64,000 bases of DNA from Salinibaculum sp. SYNS191 (GTDB lineage: Archaea > Halobacteriota > Halobacteria > Halobacteriales > Haloarculaceae): assembly GCF_037338445.1 (NCBI RefSeq), contig NZ_CP147838.1, positions 682,001 through 746,000 of the forward strand. The letters are read 5' to 3'. Shown in pieces: positions 1 through 8,004 of this stretch. The notes beneath the pieces were generated by a model. It did not search any database and was not told the origin of the DNA. It saw nothing but the letters and a program-made list of their open reading frames with translations. The first letter of the stretch is position 1, and each line of letters opens with the position of its first letter. Position numbers and translations under genes: made by a program.

Positions 1-150
1 GGCAATCTGTTCGCGGGGGACGCCGGCGTCCACCAGCGCGCCGGCGACGTACCGCGGATACGTCGAGACGTAGGGGGGCACGCCGAAGTGGGCGGGCTCG
101 TCGACGTAGCCGTCGACGATGGTCACGTCGAGTGTCGCCGGGTCGGTCAT
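1..150 (-). CDS. Radical SAM family protein, N-terminal fragment (cut by window edge)
   Basis: Only the first 50 codons are present; the gene runs off the left edge. The ATG at 150 opens a protein beginning MTDPATLDVTIVDGYVDEPA, followed by a segment with the pattern HFGVPPYVSTYPRY and GALVDAGVP. I recognise this start from archaeal radical SAM proteins with a B12-binding-like N-terminal domain, but the CxxxCxxC cluster motif lies outside the window, so the call rests on N-terminal resemblance only. A TATA-like element on the minus strand lies about 26 nt upstream of the ATG (around 176-182), which fits a leaderless start. It is divergent from the secreted protein gene at 249. Confidence 0.5.
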   Translation of the reverse strand, partial: MTDPATLDVTIVDGYVDEPAHFGVPPYVSTYPRYVAGALVDAGVPREQIA

Positions 151-248
151 GTTGACAGCGATTGGACCTCGACGGGTAAAACCGTGCGGATGGCCCCTCC
201 CCGATAAGTTACCCATAACAATGTGGATACGAGGGGGAGGAGGGGACG

Positions 249-1628
249 ATGACCCCAGACCAGCCCTTCCAGTTTCGACGCCGCGACGTGTTGCGAACCC
301 TCGGTGCCGGCGCGCTCGCCCTCGGCGCGTCCGCCGTCGCCGCCGAGGGTGAGAGCGAGCGCACGTTCGTCATAGAGCAGGGTGACACCTGCCGCACCAT
401 CGAACCGCTCGGCGACGGGTCACAGACAGTCGAGTCCTTCTACGACTACGGACAGTCGACAGGATTCAGCTCTGCCGGAACCACCGACTACCAGCGTCCC
501 AACAGCAGCCTCGTCTTCCTCTACCACGGGAGCGAGGGGCTGAGCCTGGTCTTCGTCCACGGGACCTACGAGAAGGGAGGTGACGGTGGGTCCGCGTCCG
601 TGACAATCACGGGCCTCCCCGAACCCGTCGACTGGGTCGTCGAGGACGACAGATACGAGAGCGAGACCAGTTACGACAGGTGGCGACGCGACGAGGGTCG
701 ACGGGAGGTCGACTGGACCTGGACCGGCGACCGGACCGACGGCGGCGCGCTCCGCGGTCTGGCCGGCGAGTTCGACGTGACCGTCGACATGCAGTTCAAC
801 GAGGACGCAGCCCTGTTCGGGCAGTACTACGACGGGACAGTCGAGACGTGGGAACTGCTCTCCGGCGACGCCTCGGACCCCGACCGCCTGACGCTGTCGC
901 TGTCCGAACCGATACGGCTCCGGACTGGCTCCTGTGAGGACGGCTCGGGCGGCACGGGTGAGACGCCGGACGAGACACCAGAGAAGCCCGACGAGCCCGA
1001 CGAGCCGGAGAAACCCGACGAGTACGAGGTGGAAGTGAACGTCCGGCCTGCGCTCCAGAAGGCCATCGTCAACCCGGAGAGCCGCGTGTCGATACCGGTC
1101 GCGGTCTACTCGACCGACGAGTTCGACGCCCGGACTGTCGACACGTCGACCATCGCGTTCGGTCCCGCCGGCGCGAGTCCGACACGCCTCGCCACGGTCG
1201 ATTTGAACGCGGACGGGCGCGAGGACCTGCTGGCCTTCTTCGAGGTGCAGGCGCTCGGCCTGGAGAAGGACACGGAAGAACTGGAGTTCCGGGCGGAGAC
1301 CGAGGACGGAACCCCGGTCCGCGGGTCCGACGAGATAGAGTTCTTCCCCCCGTTCGAGGACGACGATGACGATGACGACGACGATGACGACGAGGAGGAA
1401 GTAGAGAGAGAGCGAGAGGAAGACTACGAAGACGAGGAAGACGACGAGGACGAGGAAGAAGACGAAGATGACGATGACGACGACGATGAGGAAGAAGACG
1501 GCATCGTCCAGTGGCCGGGGGGAGACGAGGAGCCCGGACCGCCGGAGGGGGTCCCTGGAAGGGGGCCGCCGGAAGACGTGCCCGGGCGGGGACCGCCGGA
1601 CGAGCCACCGGGGAGAGGCGGTCGCTGA
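249..1628 (+). CDS. Tat-exported Asp/Glu-rich surface protein of unknown function
   Basis: 459 aa. The N-terminus has a twin-arginine signal (RRRDVLRTLGAGALALG, about residues 9-25) and an Ala-rich cleavage region, so it is probably exported folded. The middle part (about 35-230) shows no domain I can name. Residues about 260-370 form a beta-rich module, starting VEVNVRPALQKAIVNP, that contains the EF-hand-like loop DLNADGREDLL, suggesting calcium binding. It is followed by long Asp/Glu runs (about 370-420) and a tail repeating Gly-Arg-Gly-Pro-Pro units. A purine-rich GGAGGAGGGG just upstream of the ATG looks like a Shine-Dalgarno site, less usual here than leaderless starts. Function is unknown; a cation-binding cell-surface role is inference. 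Confidence 0.75.
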   Translation: MTPDQPFQFRRRDVLRTLGAGALALGASAVAAEGESERTFVIEQGDTCRTIEPLGDGSQTVESFYDYGQSTGFSSAGTTDYQRPNSSLVFLYHGSEGLSLVFVHGTYEKGGDGGSASVTITGLPEPVDWVVEDDRYESETSYDRWRRDEGRREVDWTWTGDRTDGGALRGLAGEFDVTVDMQFNEDAALFGQYYDGTVETWELLSGDASDPDRLTLSLSEPIRLRTGSCEDGSGGTGETPDETPEKPDEPDEPEKPDEYEVEVNVRPALQKAIVNPESRVSIPVAVYSTDEFDARTVDTSTIAFGPAGASPTRLATVDLNADGREDLLAFFEVQALGLEKDTEELEFRAETEDGTPVRGSDEIEFFPPFEDDDDDDDDDDDEEEVEREREEDYEDEEDDEDEEEDEDDDDDDDEEEDGIVQWPGGDEEPGPPEGVPGRGPPEDVPGRGPPDEPPGRGGR

Positions 1629-1741
1629 GAACCGAACCGGGCGTGGTCACGTAGGACGCCCACCTGGCGGAGAACGCCGCGCAGGACACCGACAGGCGTC
1701 GAGTCGGGGCATTGATTAGACCTGGGCACCAATCGTTACCC

Positions 1742-1900
1742 ATGCCGGAGACCCTGGAAGTCGTCTGCACGGACGACGCCTGCGAACTCGACATGTTCGA
1801 GCTGCACTACACGTACGACATGCCCGACGGCGTCGGGGCGTCGGACTTCACCTGTCCGTACTGCGGTGGCGTCGACAGCCTCGCAGCAGTCGAACTATGA
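1742..1900 (+). CDS. Small CxxC zinc-ribbon-like protein
   Basis: 52 aa from the ATG at 1742; an in-frame upstream start at 1712 would add ten unlikely residues. It has two cysteine pairs: C9 and C14 near the N-terminus, and a CPYCGG knuckle near the C-terminus. This suggests one zinc site. Such acidic one-zinc microproteins are common in haloarchaea and mostly uncharacterised. Its TGA overlaps the ATG of the Hsp20 gene by the ATGA arrangement, so the two are probably co-translated and may share a stress or protein-quality context (inference). Confidence 0.7.
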   Translation: MPETLEVVCTDDACELDMFELHYTYDMPDGVGASDFTCPYCGGVDSLAAVEL

Positions 1901-2373
1901 TTCGGGAACTCGGCGAGGCCATCGGCGATACCGTCGTCGAGTCCGTCGGCCGGGCGGTCGGACGGACGCAGGAACAGCGACCGCTACCGGCGGACGTACT
2001 GGAGAGCGACGACGCCTATCTGGTCGTGTTCGACATGCCCGGCGTCGAGGGCGCCGACGTGCAGGTCCGCTACGAGGACGACACGGTGGAGGTTCGTGCG
2101 GACCGCTTCCGTGACTTCCACGAGGGCTTCGAGATGCGGTTCCCCGGCCGCGGGCTCTCGCTGGACGGACACGCGACGCTCCCGGACGACGCCGTCGTCG
2201 ACCCGGACGCGGCCACGGCGACGCTGAAACGCAACGGCACGCTCCAGATACGGATTCCCAAGGAGGAAACCGCGAGCGACGACGTCGCAGTCGAGGAGGA
2301 AGACGAAGTGGCCGCTGAAGACGAAGACGAAGCCGGGAGCGGAGCCGAGGCCGACGACGAAACCGACGCCTAA
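1897..2373 (+). CDS. Hsp20/alpha-crystallin family small heat-shock protein
   Basis: 158 aa. Small heat-shock proteins bind unfolding proteins and keep them refoldable in the cytoplasm. The alpha-crystallin domain runs from about residue 30 to 125: a typical DAYLVVFDMPGVEGADVQV start, the FEMRFPGRGLSLDG region, and a late conserved beta strand (ATATLKRNGTLQIRIPK) holding the N-G-[TV]-L signature. The N-terminal arm is short. The last 35 residues are almost all acidic (EEEDE...), a halophilic tail replacing the usual IxI motif, which I do not see. It overlaps the upstream zinc protein by 4 nt and converges with the FAD oxidoreductase gene, overlapping its end by 4 nt. Confidence 0.88.
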   Translation: MIRELGEAIGDTVVESVGRAVGRTQEQRPLPADVLESDDAYLVVFDMPGVEGADVQVRYEDDTVEVRADRFRDFHEGFEMRFPGRGLSLDGHATLPDDAVVDPDAATATLKRNGTLQIRIPKEETASDDVAVEEEDEVAAEDEDEAGSGAEADDETDA

Positions 2374-3473
2374 TCGACGATTCCGGCGGGGAGGTCCACC
2401 CGCTCGTCGCCGTCGAACCGGCAGGGGTCGAAGTGGTCGATGCCCTCCCCGCCGAGTATCTGTTCTGCGACAGTCCGACCGAGCGCCGGCGCGCGCATGA
2501 AGCCGTGGCCGTGCCAGCCGGTTGCGACGAACAGCCCGGGCGCGGCAGCCCCGACCAGCGGGTCGCGGTCCGGCGTCGCGGTGCACAGACCAGCCCAGGA
2601 CCGCACCGCCGCGGGCGACACGCCGAAGGCCGTCTCGACGCGCGCCAGGGAGTCCGCGACGAAGGAGTCGTCGGCTCTCCGGTCGGCCGCGTCGGGGTCG
2701 CCAGCGTAGGCGTGTGCCCCGTCGCCGACGAGCAGGCCGTCCCCCTCGGGTCTGGCGTAGAAGCGTTCCGAGGCGTCGTACAACAGCGGCGGCGAGACGT
2801 CGACGGCCTCGGTCACCAGCGCCTGCGCACGGTACCGGCCGAGCGCGAGCGAGCAGTCCGCCGAAGCGGCCAGCCGGTCGGTGTGCGCGCCGGCCGCCAG
2901 GAGCACGGCGTCGTAGCGGGACGTGCCATCGGGTGTCCTGACAGTCCGCGTGTCCGCGAGGTCAACCTCGGTGTGCGTCTCCACGGCGACCCCCGATTCC
3001 CCGGCGCGTTCGGCCATCGCCGCGACGTACGCGTCGGTGTCGACGTACCCGGCGTTGTGTGCGACAGCGCCCACCTGGAGGTGGTCGGTCCGGAGAGCGG
3101 GAAAGCGGTCGGCAATCCCCGTCGGCGCGAGCAGTTCCACGTCCCTGCCGCGCTCGCGCATCGCCGCCACCTGCTCGCGTATCGCCGCGGCGACGTGGTC
3201 GTCGCCCTCCCGCGCGACCCAGACGTAGGGACGCTCTATCAGGAGGTCCAGGTCCCGGAACGCGGCGAGCGAGCGGGCGGCCACGCGGGCATCGACCCGG
3301 TCGGCGTAGGCGTCGTAGCAGAGCCCCGCTGCGCGGCCGGTCGCGCCGCTGCCGAGGTCGTCGCGTTCGTACAGCGTCACCGAAGCCCCGCGGGCGGCCA
3401 GTTCAACAGCGGCCGTCAGTCCGACCGCGCCACCGCCGACGACTGCGACGGACGCGGGGCCGTCGCCGGCCAT
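2370..3473 (-). CDS. FAD-dependent oxidoreductase, DAO (glycine/sarcosine oxidase) family
   Basis: 367 aa. The N-terminus carries the Rossmann FAD-binding motif VAVVGGGAVGLTAAVELA (about 9-26) with the acidic residue of the second strand (LYERDDLG). Residues 185-200 hold the second nucleotide-contact region (YDAVLLAAGAHTDRL), and the C-terminus has the DAO-type GLFVATGWHGHGFMRAPALG segment. The family oxidises amines or amino acids at carbon-nitrogen bonds using FAD in the cytoplasm; the substrate cannot be told from sequence. It is the second gene of a pair: the upstream gene's TGA overlaps this ATG (ATGA), so the products are probably made together. Confidence 0.85.
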   Translation of the reverse strand: MAGDGPASVAVVGGGAVGLTAAVELAARGASVTLYERDDLGSGATGRAAGLCYDAYADRVDARVAARSLAAFRDLDLLIERPYVWVAREGDDHVAAAIREQVAAMRERGRDVELLAPTGIADRFPALRTDHLQVGAVAHNAGYVDTDAYVAAMAERAGESGVAVETHTEVDLADTRTVRTPDGTSRYDAVLLAAGAHTDRLAASADCSLALGRYRAQALVTEAVDVSPPLLYDASERFYARPEGDGLLVGDGAHAYAGDPDAADRRADDSFVADSLARVETAFGVSPAAVRSWAGLCTATPDRDPLVGAAAPGLFVATGWHGHGFMRAPALGRTVAEQILGGEGIDHFDPCRFDGDERVDLPAGIVD

Positions 3474-4258
3474 CAGTCGAGAAAGGGGTCCAGGCCGCGA
3501 GCGGGGTAGCCGACGACGCGGTCGACGCCGGCCTCGCGGAGGGCCTGGACGCGGGCGGCTACCTCGTCGACGCTCCCGTACAGCGCGAACTCCCGGCAGC
3601 CGTCGAGCAGAATCTCCCGTGCTTCACCGGTCGCGGTGCTGTCCGTGGCTGCGCCGGTAGGGAGTGCCGACCGGACGGCAGACCGCCGGGCGGCGTAGGC
3701 CCCGATTGCGTCGAGCACGGCGTCCTCGTTGCCCGTGAGGACCGTCGGCGCGTAGACGGCGACGTCGCCCGAGAAGCCTGCCGCACGCAGCCCCCGGATA
3801 TCGTGTTCGGTCGCCCCCGTGAGCAGTTCGTACTGGGTGCCGCCGGCGGCCAGCGCGAGGCGCTCGACGCGCTCGGTCCCGACCCACGGGTCCGCGGCGC
3901 GACTGACGACCTCGCCGAGCCGGGGGGCGATTGCACGCGTCGTCTCGCGGGAGTCCAGATAGGCCGGGTTCCCGGCGACGACGACCAGCCCGACGGTGTC
4001 CGGGACCGCACGGAGCAGCGAGTCGTCACCCCGTGGGTCGTACCCGTCCGCGCGCACCGGCGCGGTCACCCGGACCTCGTGGTCGGCAGCCATCTCCCGC
4101 AGCGTCTCCGGGTCGGGCACGTGCTCGCGACCCTCGTAGTCGACCGTCAGCGTCGAGACGGAGAGTTCGGTGCCGCGGGCGACCTCCATCTCGGCCGGTT
4201 TGAGTGCGACGGCGTCGATGCCGGCCTCGGCCAGCGTCGCGCCGGTGAGTGCGGTCAT
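3473..4258 (-). CDS. Conserved haloarchaeal protein, luciferase-like TIM-barrel candidate
   Basis: 261 aa starting MTALTGATLAEAGIDAVALK; a longer start at 4291 adds an unconvincing 11 residues. The C-terminal segment (GSVDEVAARVQALREAGVDRVVGYP) has the pattern seen at the end of F420- or FMN-dependent luciferase-like monooxygenases, where a helix and last strand close a TIM barrel. Alternating strands such as TVGLVVVAGNP and DVAVYAPTVL support a barrel fold. No catalytic residue can be assigned. It is translationally coupled to the downstream FAD oxidoreductase, so a flavin-linked shared pathway is a reasonable inference, not shown. Confidence 0.65.
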   Translation of the reverse strand: MTALTGATLAEAGIDAVALKPAEMEVARGTELSVSTLTVDYEGREHVPDPETLREMAADHEVRVTAPVRADGYDPRGDDSLLRAVPDTVGLVVVAGNPAYLDSRETTRAIAPRLGEVVSRAADPWVGTERVERLALAAGGTQYELLTGATEHDIRGLRAAGFSGDVAVYAPTVLTGNEDAVLDAIGAYAARRSAVRSALPTGAATDSTATGEAREILLDGCREFALYGSVDEVAARVQALREAGVDRVVGYPARGLDPFLD

Positions 4259-4363
4259 CTGTGTTGTCCACACTGTGGCGCCGGCGCGCAAAGTCCTGTC
4301 GCTTGCGGGCCCGGTCTCCGCGTGACGACACCTTTAGAGCCCGGCCGCTGAAACGGGGCCGGT

Positions 4364-5461
4364 ATGAGTGAAGTCACGACGGCGCTTCGACTGCTCGGCG
4401 GTGTCGTCCTCCTGCTCGCCAACGGCTTCTTCGTGACGACGGAGTTCGCCCTGACCCGCGTCCGCCAGTTCCCCCGGTCGGAGTTCCAGACCGGGGGCCT
4501 CGAACGCGCCTGGGAGATGACCGAGCGCCTGGAGATATACCTCTCCGGCTGTCAGCTCGGCATCACGGTCTCCAGCGTCGGGCTGGGCGTCGTCGCCGAA
4601 CCCGCCGTCGCAGCAGTCCTGAACCCCGTGCTGCAGGCCGTCGGTGCCGTCCCGTCGGGCGTCGAGCACGCCGCGCTCTCGGTCGTCGTCGCGCTGGGCA
4701 TCATCAACCTCCTGCACGTCGTCGTCGGGGAGCAGGCACCGACCTACCTCGGCATCGAGCGCACGAAGTTCGTCGCCCGCTACGGCGGCCCGCTGCTGTA
4801 CTGGTGGACGAAGCTCATGTCCCCGGTCATCATCCTGGCCGACCGCGTCGCCAAGGGGCTGCTCGGGGCGTTCGGCGTCGAGATAACCCGCTCGTGGGCG
4901 GAGGCAGAAGCGGAGGGCGACGAACCCGACCCGGGCTCTCGCGGTGAACTCCGGCGGACGATGGGCGAGACGCTCAGCAACGCCGGCCTCCCCGAGGAGC
5001 GCCGCGAGGAGGTGATGAACGCCCTCGAAATCGGCGACACGACCGTCGACGAGATAATGGTCGGCCGCGACGAGATCGTCGCGCTCTCCTCGACCGACGA
5101 CTGGGAGACGAACCTCGACACCATCAGCCAGTCCCCCCACACGCGGTTCCCGCTGGTCGACGGCGACCACGACTCCTTCGATGGCGTCGTCTACGCGCCC
5201 TTGCTGTTGCGCCGGCTCCGAAACGGGGAGAACCCGATAGACGTGGACAGCGTCGCGCAGCCGCCGATGGAAGTCAGCCCCGACACGGTCGTCAGCGACC
5301 TCATCGACCAGTTCCAGTCGGAGAACCAGGAACTTGCGCTGGTCGTCGACGGGGGCCGGACAGTGGGGCTGGTGACAGCCACCGACGCATTCGAGGAGAT
5401 AACCGGCGAGTTGCAGGACCCGCTCGACCACCAGTTCGACCTGGACTCCGACCGGACCTGA
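4364..5461 (+). CDS. CNNM/DUF21 transmembrane protein with CBS pair (CorC/HlyC-like)
   Basis: 365 aa. The N-terminal half is a CNNM (DUF21) membrane domain: hydrophobic segments near residues 7-30, 60-95, 105-125 and 140-160, with the family pattern NGFFVTTEFALTRVR and later LSGCQLGITVSSVGLG. The C-terminal half (about 205-355) is a CBS pair, opening VMVGRDEIVALSSTDDWE and ending near TVGLVTATDAFEEITGEL. The family is linked to magnesium/cobalt efflux or homeostasis at the cytoplasmic membrane; CBS domains usually sense adenosine nucleotides. A separate CorC/HlyC C-terminal domain is lacking, as in many haloarchaeal members. A TATA-like CTTTAGAG lies about 27 nt upstream of the ATG. Confidence 0.85.
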   Translation: MSEVTTALRLLGGVVLLLANGFFVTTEFALTRVRQFPRSEFQTGGLERAWEMTERLEIYLSGCQLGITVSSVGLGVVAEPAVAAVLNPVLQAVGAVPSGVEHAALSVVVALGIINLLHVVVGEQAPTYLGIERTKFVARYGGPLLYWWTKLMSPVIILADRVAKGLLGAFGVEITRSWAEAEAEGDEPDPGSRGELRRTMGETLSNAGLPEERREEVMNALEIGDTTVDEIMVGRDEIVALSSTDDWETNLDTISQSPHTRFPLVDGDHDSFDGVVYAPLLLRRLRNGENPIDVDSVAQPPMEVSPDTVVSDLIDQFQSENQELALVVDGGRTVGLVTATDAFEEITGELQDPLDHQFDLDSDRT

Positions 5462-6061
5462 CTACACCGGGAAGTCCGCGTCGGGGTCGACGACGCGGTC
5501 GACCTCCGGCGGCATCACCCAGTCGGTGGCGAGTTCCAGAAACTGTACGAGCATCCGCGCCGTCGCACCCCAGACGGTGTAGCCGTCGACGTAGAAGAAG
5601 TGCAGGCGGATGTCGCCGTAGTAGGGGTGGTCCCGGCGCTCGCTCTCGTAGTTGTCGAGGTCACAGAGGTCGGCGAGGGACAGGACGGCTATCTCGGCGA
5701 CCTCCTCGTCAGACGGCTCGTACTGACGGTCCGGAACGGTCGCGACGAAGGGGCGGACGGAGTACTCCGTTATCGTCCTGATGTCGTCGAGGCGGCCGAC
5801 GAAGTCGACCTCCGGACGCTGTAAGCCGATTTCCTCGTCGGCCTCGCGCAGCGCCGTGTCCCTGAGGTCGGCGTCCTCGGGTTCCCGCCCGCCGCCGGGA
5901 AAGCTCATCTGCCCGGGGTGGTCCGGGAGGTGGTCGGCGCGTTTCGTGAACAGCACAGAGGGGTCCCCGGGTCGCTCGACGACCGGCGCGATGACGGCGG
6001 CCTCCCGCTCCTGGTCGGAGACGACGGCCGGCTCGTAGTTCCGTATCCCCTCCAGATTCAT
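5462..6061 (-). CDS. Nudix hydrolase, coenzyme A pyrophosphatase type
   Basis: 199 aa. It has the CoA-pyrophosphatase signature just before the Nudix box (LFTKRADHLPDHPGQMSFPGG) followed by the Nudix helix region with RDTALREADEEIGL, giving the metal-binding glutamates. Members cleave CoA or acyl-CoA to phosphopantetheine and 3',5'-ADP, and so control CoA pools and toxic nucleotide derivatives. Length is normal for the family. The gene's stop lies directly next to the stop of the convergent CNNM gene (5461/5462), with no spacer. Confidence 0.87.
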   Translation of the reverse strand: MNLEGIRNYEPAVVSDQEREAAVIAPVVERPGDPSVLFTKRADHLPDHPGQMSFPGGGREPEDADLRDTALREADEEIGLQRPEVDFVGRLDDIRTITEYSVRPFVATVPDRQYEPSDEEVAEIAVLSLADLCDLDNYESERRDHPYYGDIRLHFFYVDGYTVWGATARMLVQFLELATDWVMPPEVDRVVDPDADFPV

Positions 6062-6125
6062 ACACTGAACGATGGGCCGCAGGTTGTTATACTGTCGGAT
6101 ACTGGCAGCGGACCGGCGCTGTCTG

Positions 6126-6608
6126 TCACTCCGTCGCGTCGTCCAGCCGTTCGCGCGCCGTCGAGAGGTCGACCGACCCCCACGCCTCCAGTTCGTAGCT
6201 CACGTCCAGCAGCGACGCGATGCGGGCCACGTCGTCCTCGTCGACGGCCGTCGCCGCCTCCCGCTGGAAGCGCCGCTGTGCCGCCTCTGCCGCGGCCTCG
6301 CTGTCGACGGGACGCTCGGCCACGTCCATGATGTGTGGCAGGTCGGTCGCCCCCGGCGGCAGTTCCGGGAACGCGACTGGACCGGGGACCAGCAACGGGT
6401 CCGTCACGTCCGCACCGGTCCCGTCCGGGTCGACAGCGACCAGGTGATAGCTGGCGAGTGCCGCGTCGATATCGTCGGCGAAGACCGCCGGGTCGACGTC
6501 CTCGCCGCTCTTGAAGGCGAGTTCGGCCAGTCCCCGACCGAGTTCTGCACGTGTCAGCCCGCCGAACAGGTCCGCCACGCCGGCGAGTTCGTCTGCGGTC
6601 AGGTCCAT
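6126..6608 (-). CDS. Conserved haloarchaeal hypothetical protein (DUF7109-like)
   Basis: 160 aa starting MDLTADELAGVADLFGGLTR. The open frame continues far upstream, but the codon use and composition change before 6608 and that part overlaps the glycosyltransferase gene, so I start here. The protein is acidic, mostly helical by pattern, with no membrane segment or cysteine motif. I recall a haloarchaeal family with this N-terminus (DUF7109), but could not check it. It lies 50 nt downstream of the glycosyltransferase gene on the same strand and may be co-transcribed. No function can be given. Confidence 0.65.
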   Translation of the reverse strand: MDLTADELAGVADLFGGLTRAELGRGLAELAFKSGEDVDPAVFADDIDAALASYHLVAVDPDGTGADVTDPLLVPGPVAFPELPPGATDLPHIMDVAERPVDSEAAAEAAQRRFQREAATAVDEDDVARIASLLDVSYELEAWGSVDLSTARERLDDATE

Positions 6609-6658
6609 GGAGGATGCGCGAACGCCGCCGCCTTTAGCGTGCCGGCTGTTCGGACCCG

Positions 6659-7750
6659 TCAGGTGGCGTCCGCGATGGCCGCCGCGGAGAGCGAGCGGAC
6701 GGCCTCGGCCTCCAGCGACGTCTCCCGCCAGGCCGGGAGTCTGCGGTCGGTCGCCGGTTCCCTGACCGCCGCGGCGTAGGTGTCGACCTGCTCGCGCTCG
6801 GCCGCTTCGTCGTACTCCAGCCCGTTGAACGCGGCGTCGGTCGCGTACTGCTCGACGAGCCGGTTGGCGTGCTCGCGGTACCGGTCCGGCAGCGTCCCGT
6901 AGTCCGGCGAGACGCCGGCGTCCGAAAGCGACTGGAACAGTGCTGCGCCGACCTCCCGGCACATGTCGCCCAGCCCCGAAGGGCCGCCGACCGAGCGGTG
7001 GTCGTGCTCGTGGAGGCCGAGGTCGACCTGGGCCGACCCCTCGAAGCCGGCGTGCTGGAAGGCGTCGCCGAGGGTCCCGACCTCCAGACCCCAGCCCCGC
7101 TGGACGCGCAGGCGCTCGACGAGGTCGCCGGTCGCGGCGAACTCCCCCGCGAGGCCGTACCGGAACGCGTCGAAGTACTGGACGACCGGCGCGTCGTGGG
7201 CGCTGGCGAGTGCACGGACCAGCGGCGCGTAGAACAGTCTGAACAGGCGGCCGTAGAGGCGGCCGTTCTCGACGCGGGCGTAGTACCCCTTCGAGAACTC
7301 GTGGCCGTTCGCGAGCGGAAAGAGCAGCCGGTTGACGTGGGCGGCGGTGTAGGTCTTCGCGTCGGCGTCGTGACAGACGACGTACTCGGAGTCGGCCGCC
7401 ACGCCGAGCGCGAGCCAGACGTCGCGCCCTTTCCCGCTCTCGCCGTCGAGTCCCCGCTCGCGGAGGTGCGTCTCGACGCGGGGCGCGGAACACCAGAGCA
7501 CCTCCGCCGTCAGGTCGAACCCGTCGACCCACGAGACGACTGCGCCGACCTCGTCCTCGGCGGCCCGGAGGGCGACGATGACCCGGCGGGGGTCGACACG
7601 CTCCAGTTCGGTCAGGACGCGCTCGGCGGCCAGGCTGGCGTGGTCGCGTTCGGTCATCGGAACGATGACTGTCGCCCGCTCGGTCGGTGCCGGCGGGTCG
7701 GCACCGTGGAAGTCGTGCAGCGTCGTGACACGCTCCTGGACGTACTCCAT
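6659..7750 (-). CDS. Nucleotide-sugar glycosyltransferase, GT81/GT2-like (glucosyl-3-phosphoglycerate synthase-like)
   Basis: 363 aa with a GT-A fold. Seen directly: the first strand RATVIVPMTERD (about 25-36), a GKGRDVWLAL motif (about 106-115) and the metal-binding DADAKTYTAAHVNRLLFPL segment (about 128-146) in which DxD holds Mn or Mg. Later come FSKGYYARVENGRLYGRLFRL and GWGLEVGTLGDAF, close to the pattern of glucosyl-3-phosphoglycerate synthases that make compatible solutes or glycolipid precursors. The donor and acceptor cannot be fixed from sequence. No signal or transmembrane segment, so it acts in the cytoplasm. A mannosyl-3-phosphoglycerate or lipid glycosyltransferase role is possible. 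Confidence 0.75.
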   Translation of the reverse strand: MEYVQERVTTLHDFHGADPPAPTERATVIVPMTERDHASLAAERVLTELERVDPRRVIVALRAAEDEVGAVVSWVDGFDLTAEVLWCSAPRVETHLRERGLDGESGKGRDVWLALGVAADSEYVVCHDADAKTYTAAHVNRLLFPLANGHEFSKGYYARVENGRLYGRLFRLFYAPLVRALASAHDAPVVQYFDAFRYGLAGEFAATGDLVERLRVQRGWGLEVGTLGDAFQHAGFEGSAQVDLGLHEHDHRSVGGPSGLGDMCREVGAALFQSLSDAGVSPDYGTLPDRYREHANRLVEQYATDAAFNGLEYDEAAEREQVDTYAAAVREPATDRRLPAWRETSLEAEAVRSLSAAAIADAT

Positions 7751-7832
7751 CGACTACCAGTTGGCTCGAACGGCGAAAAACCCGGCGGTCCCCGCCGGGG
7801 AGCTTTTGCCAGTTGGTGTCATATCGCTTCGT

Positions 7833-8003
7833 ATGGACTCAGTCAGAAAGGGACTCAGGTCGGGGGACCTCGAGAAGGACACCTACGAGCGGCTGGCGTG
7901 TGCCGCCTGCGGCGAGGAGCTCGCGACGCAGAACGACCCGGACGTCGTCGGCAAGCTGCGCGTCTGCCCGGAGTGTGGGTCCGAGTGGAAACAGGTCGGG
8001 TAA
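7833..8003 (+). CDS. HVO_0758-family zinc-finger microprotein
   Basis: 56 aa from the ATG at 7833. Two CPxCG-like knuckles, CAACGEE (about 28-34) and CPECGSEW (about 46-53), make one four-cysteine zinc site. The N-terminus, MDSVRKGLRSGDLEKDTYER, matches the small haloarchaeal family known from HVO_0758 of Haloferax. Such proteins may bind nucleic acid or partner proteins; the precise role is unknown. A longer open frame from 7578 is rejected because its upstream part is the antisense of the glycosyltransferase gene. It converges with the aldo/keto reductase gene one base after its stop. Confidence 0.82.
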   Translation: MDSVRKGLRSGDLEKDTYERLACAACGEELATQNDPDVVGKLRVCPECGSEWKQVG

Positions 8004-8004
8004 C

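Noticed and set aside
1350..1500. Possible frameshift in the Asp-rich region of the secreted protein
   Set aside because: The frame stays open into a coherent Gly-Pro-Pro tail with its own repeats, and codon use is consistent.
6126..7532. Extended start for the hypothetical protein at 6126
   Set aside because: The extension is out-of-frame within the glycosyltransferase gene; ATG at 6608 has proper composition.
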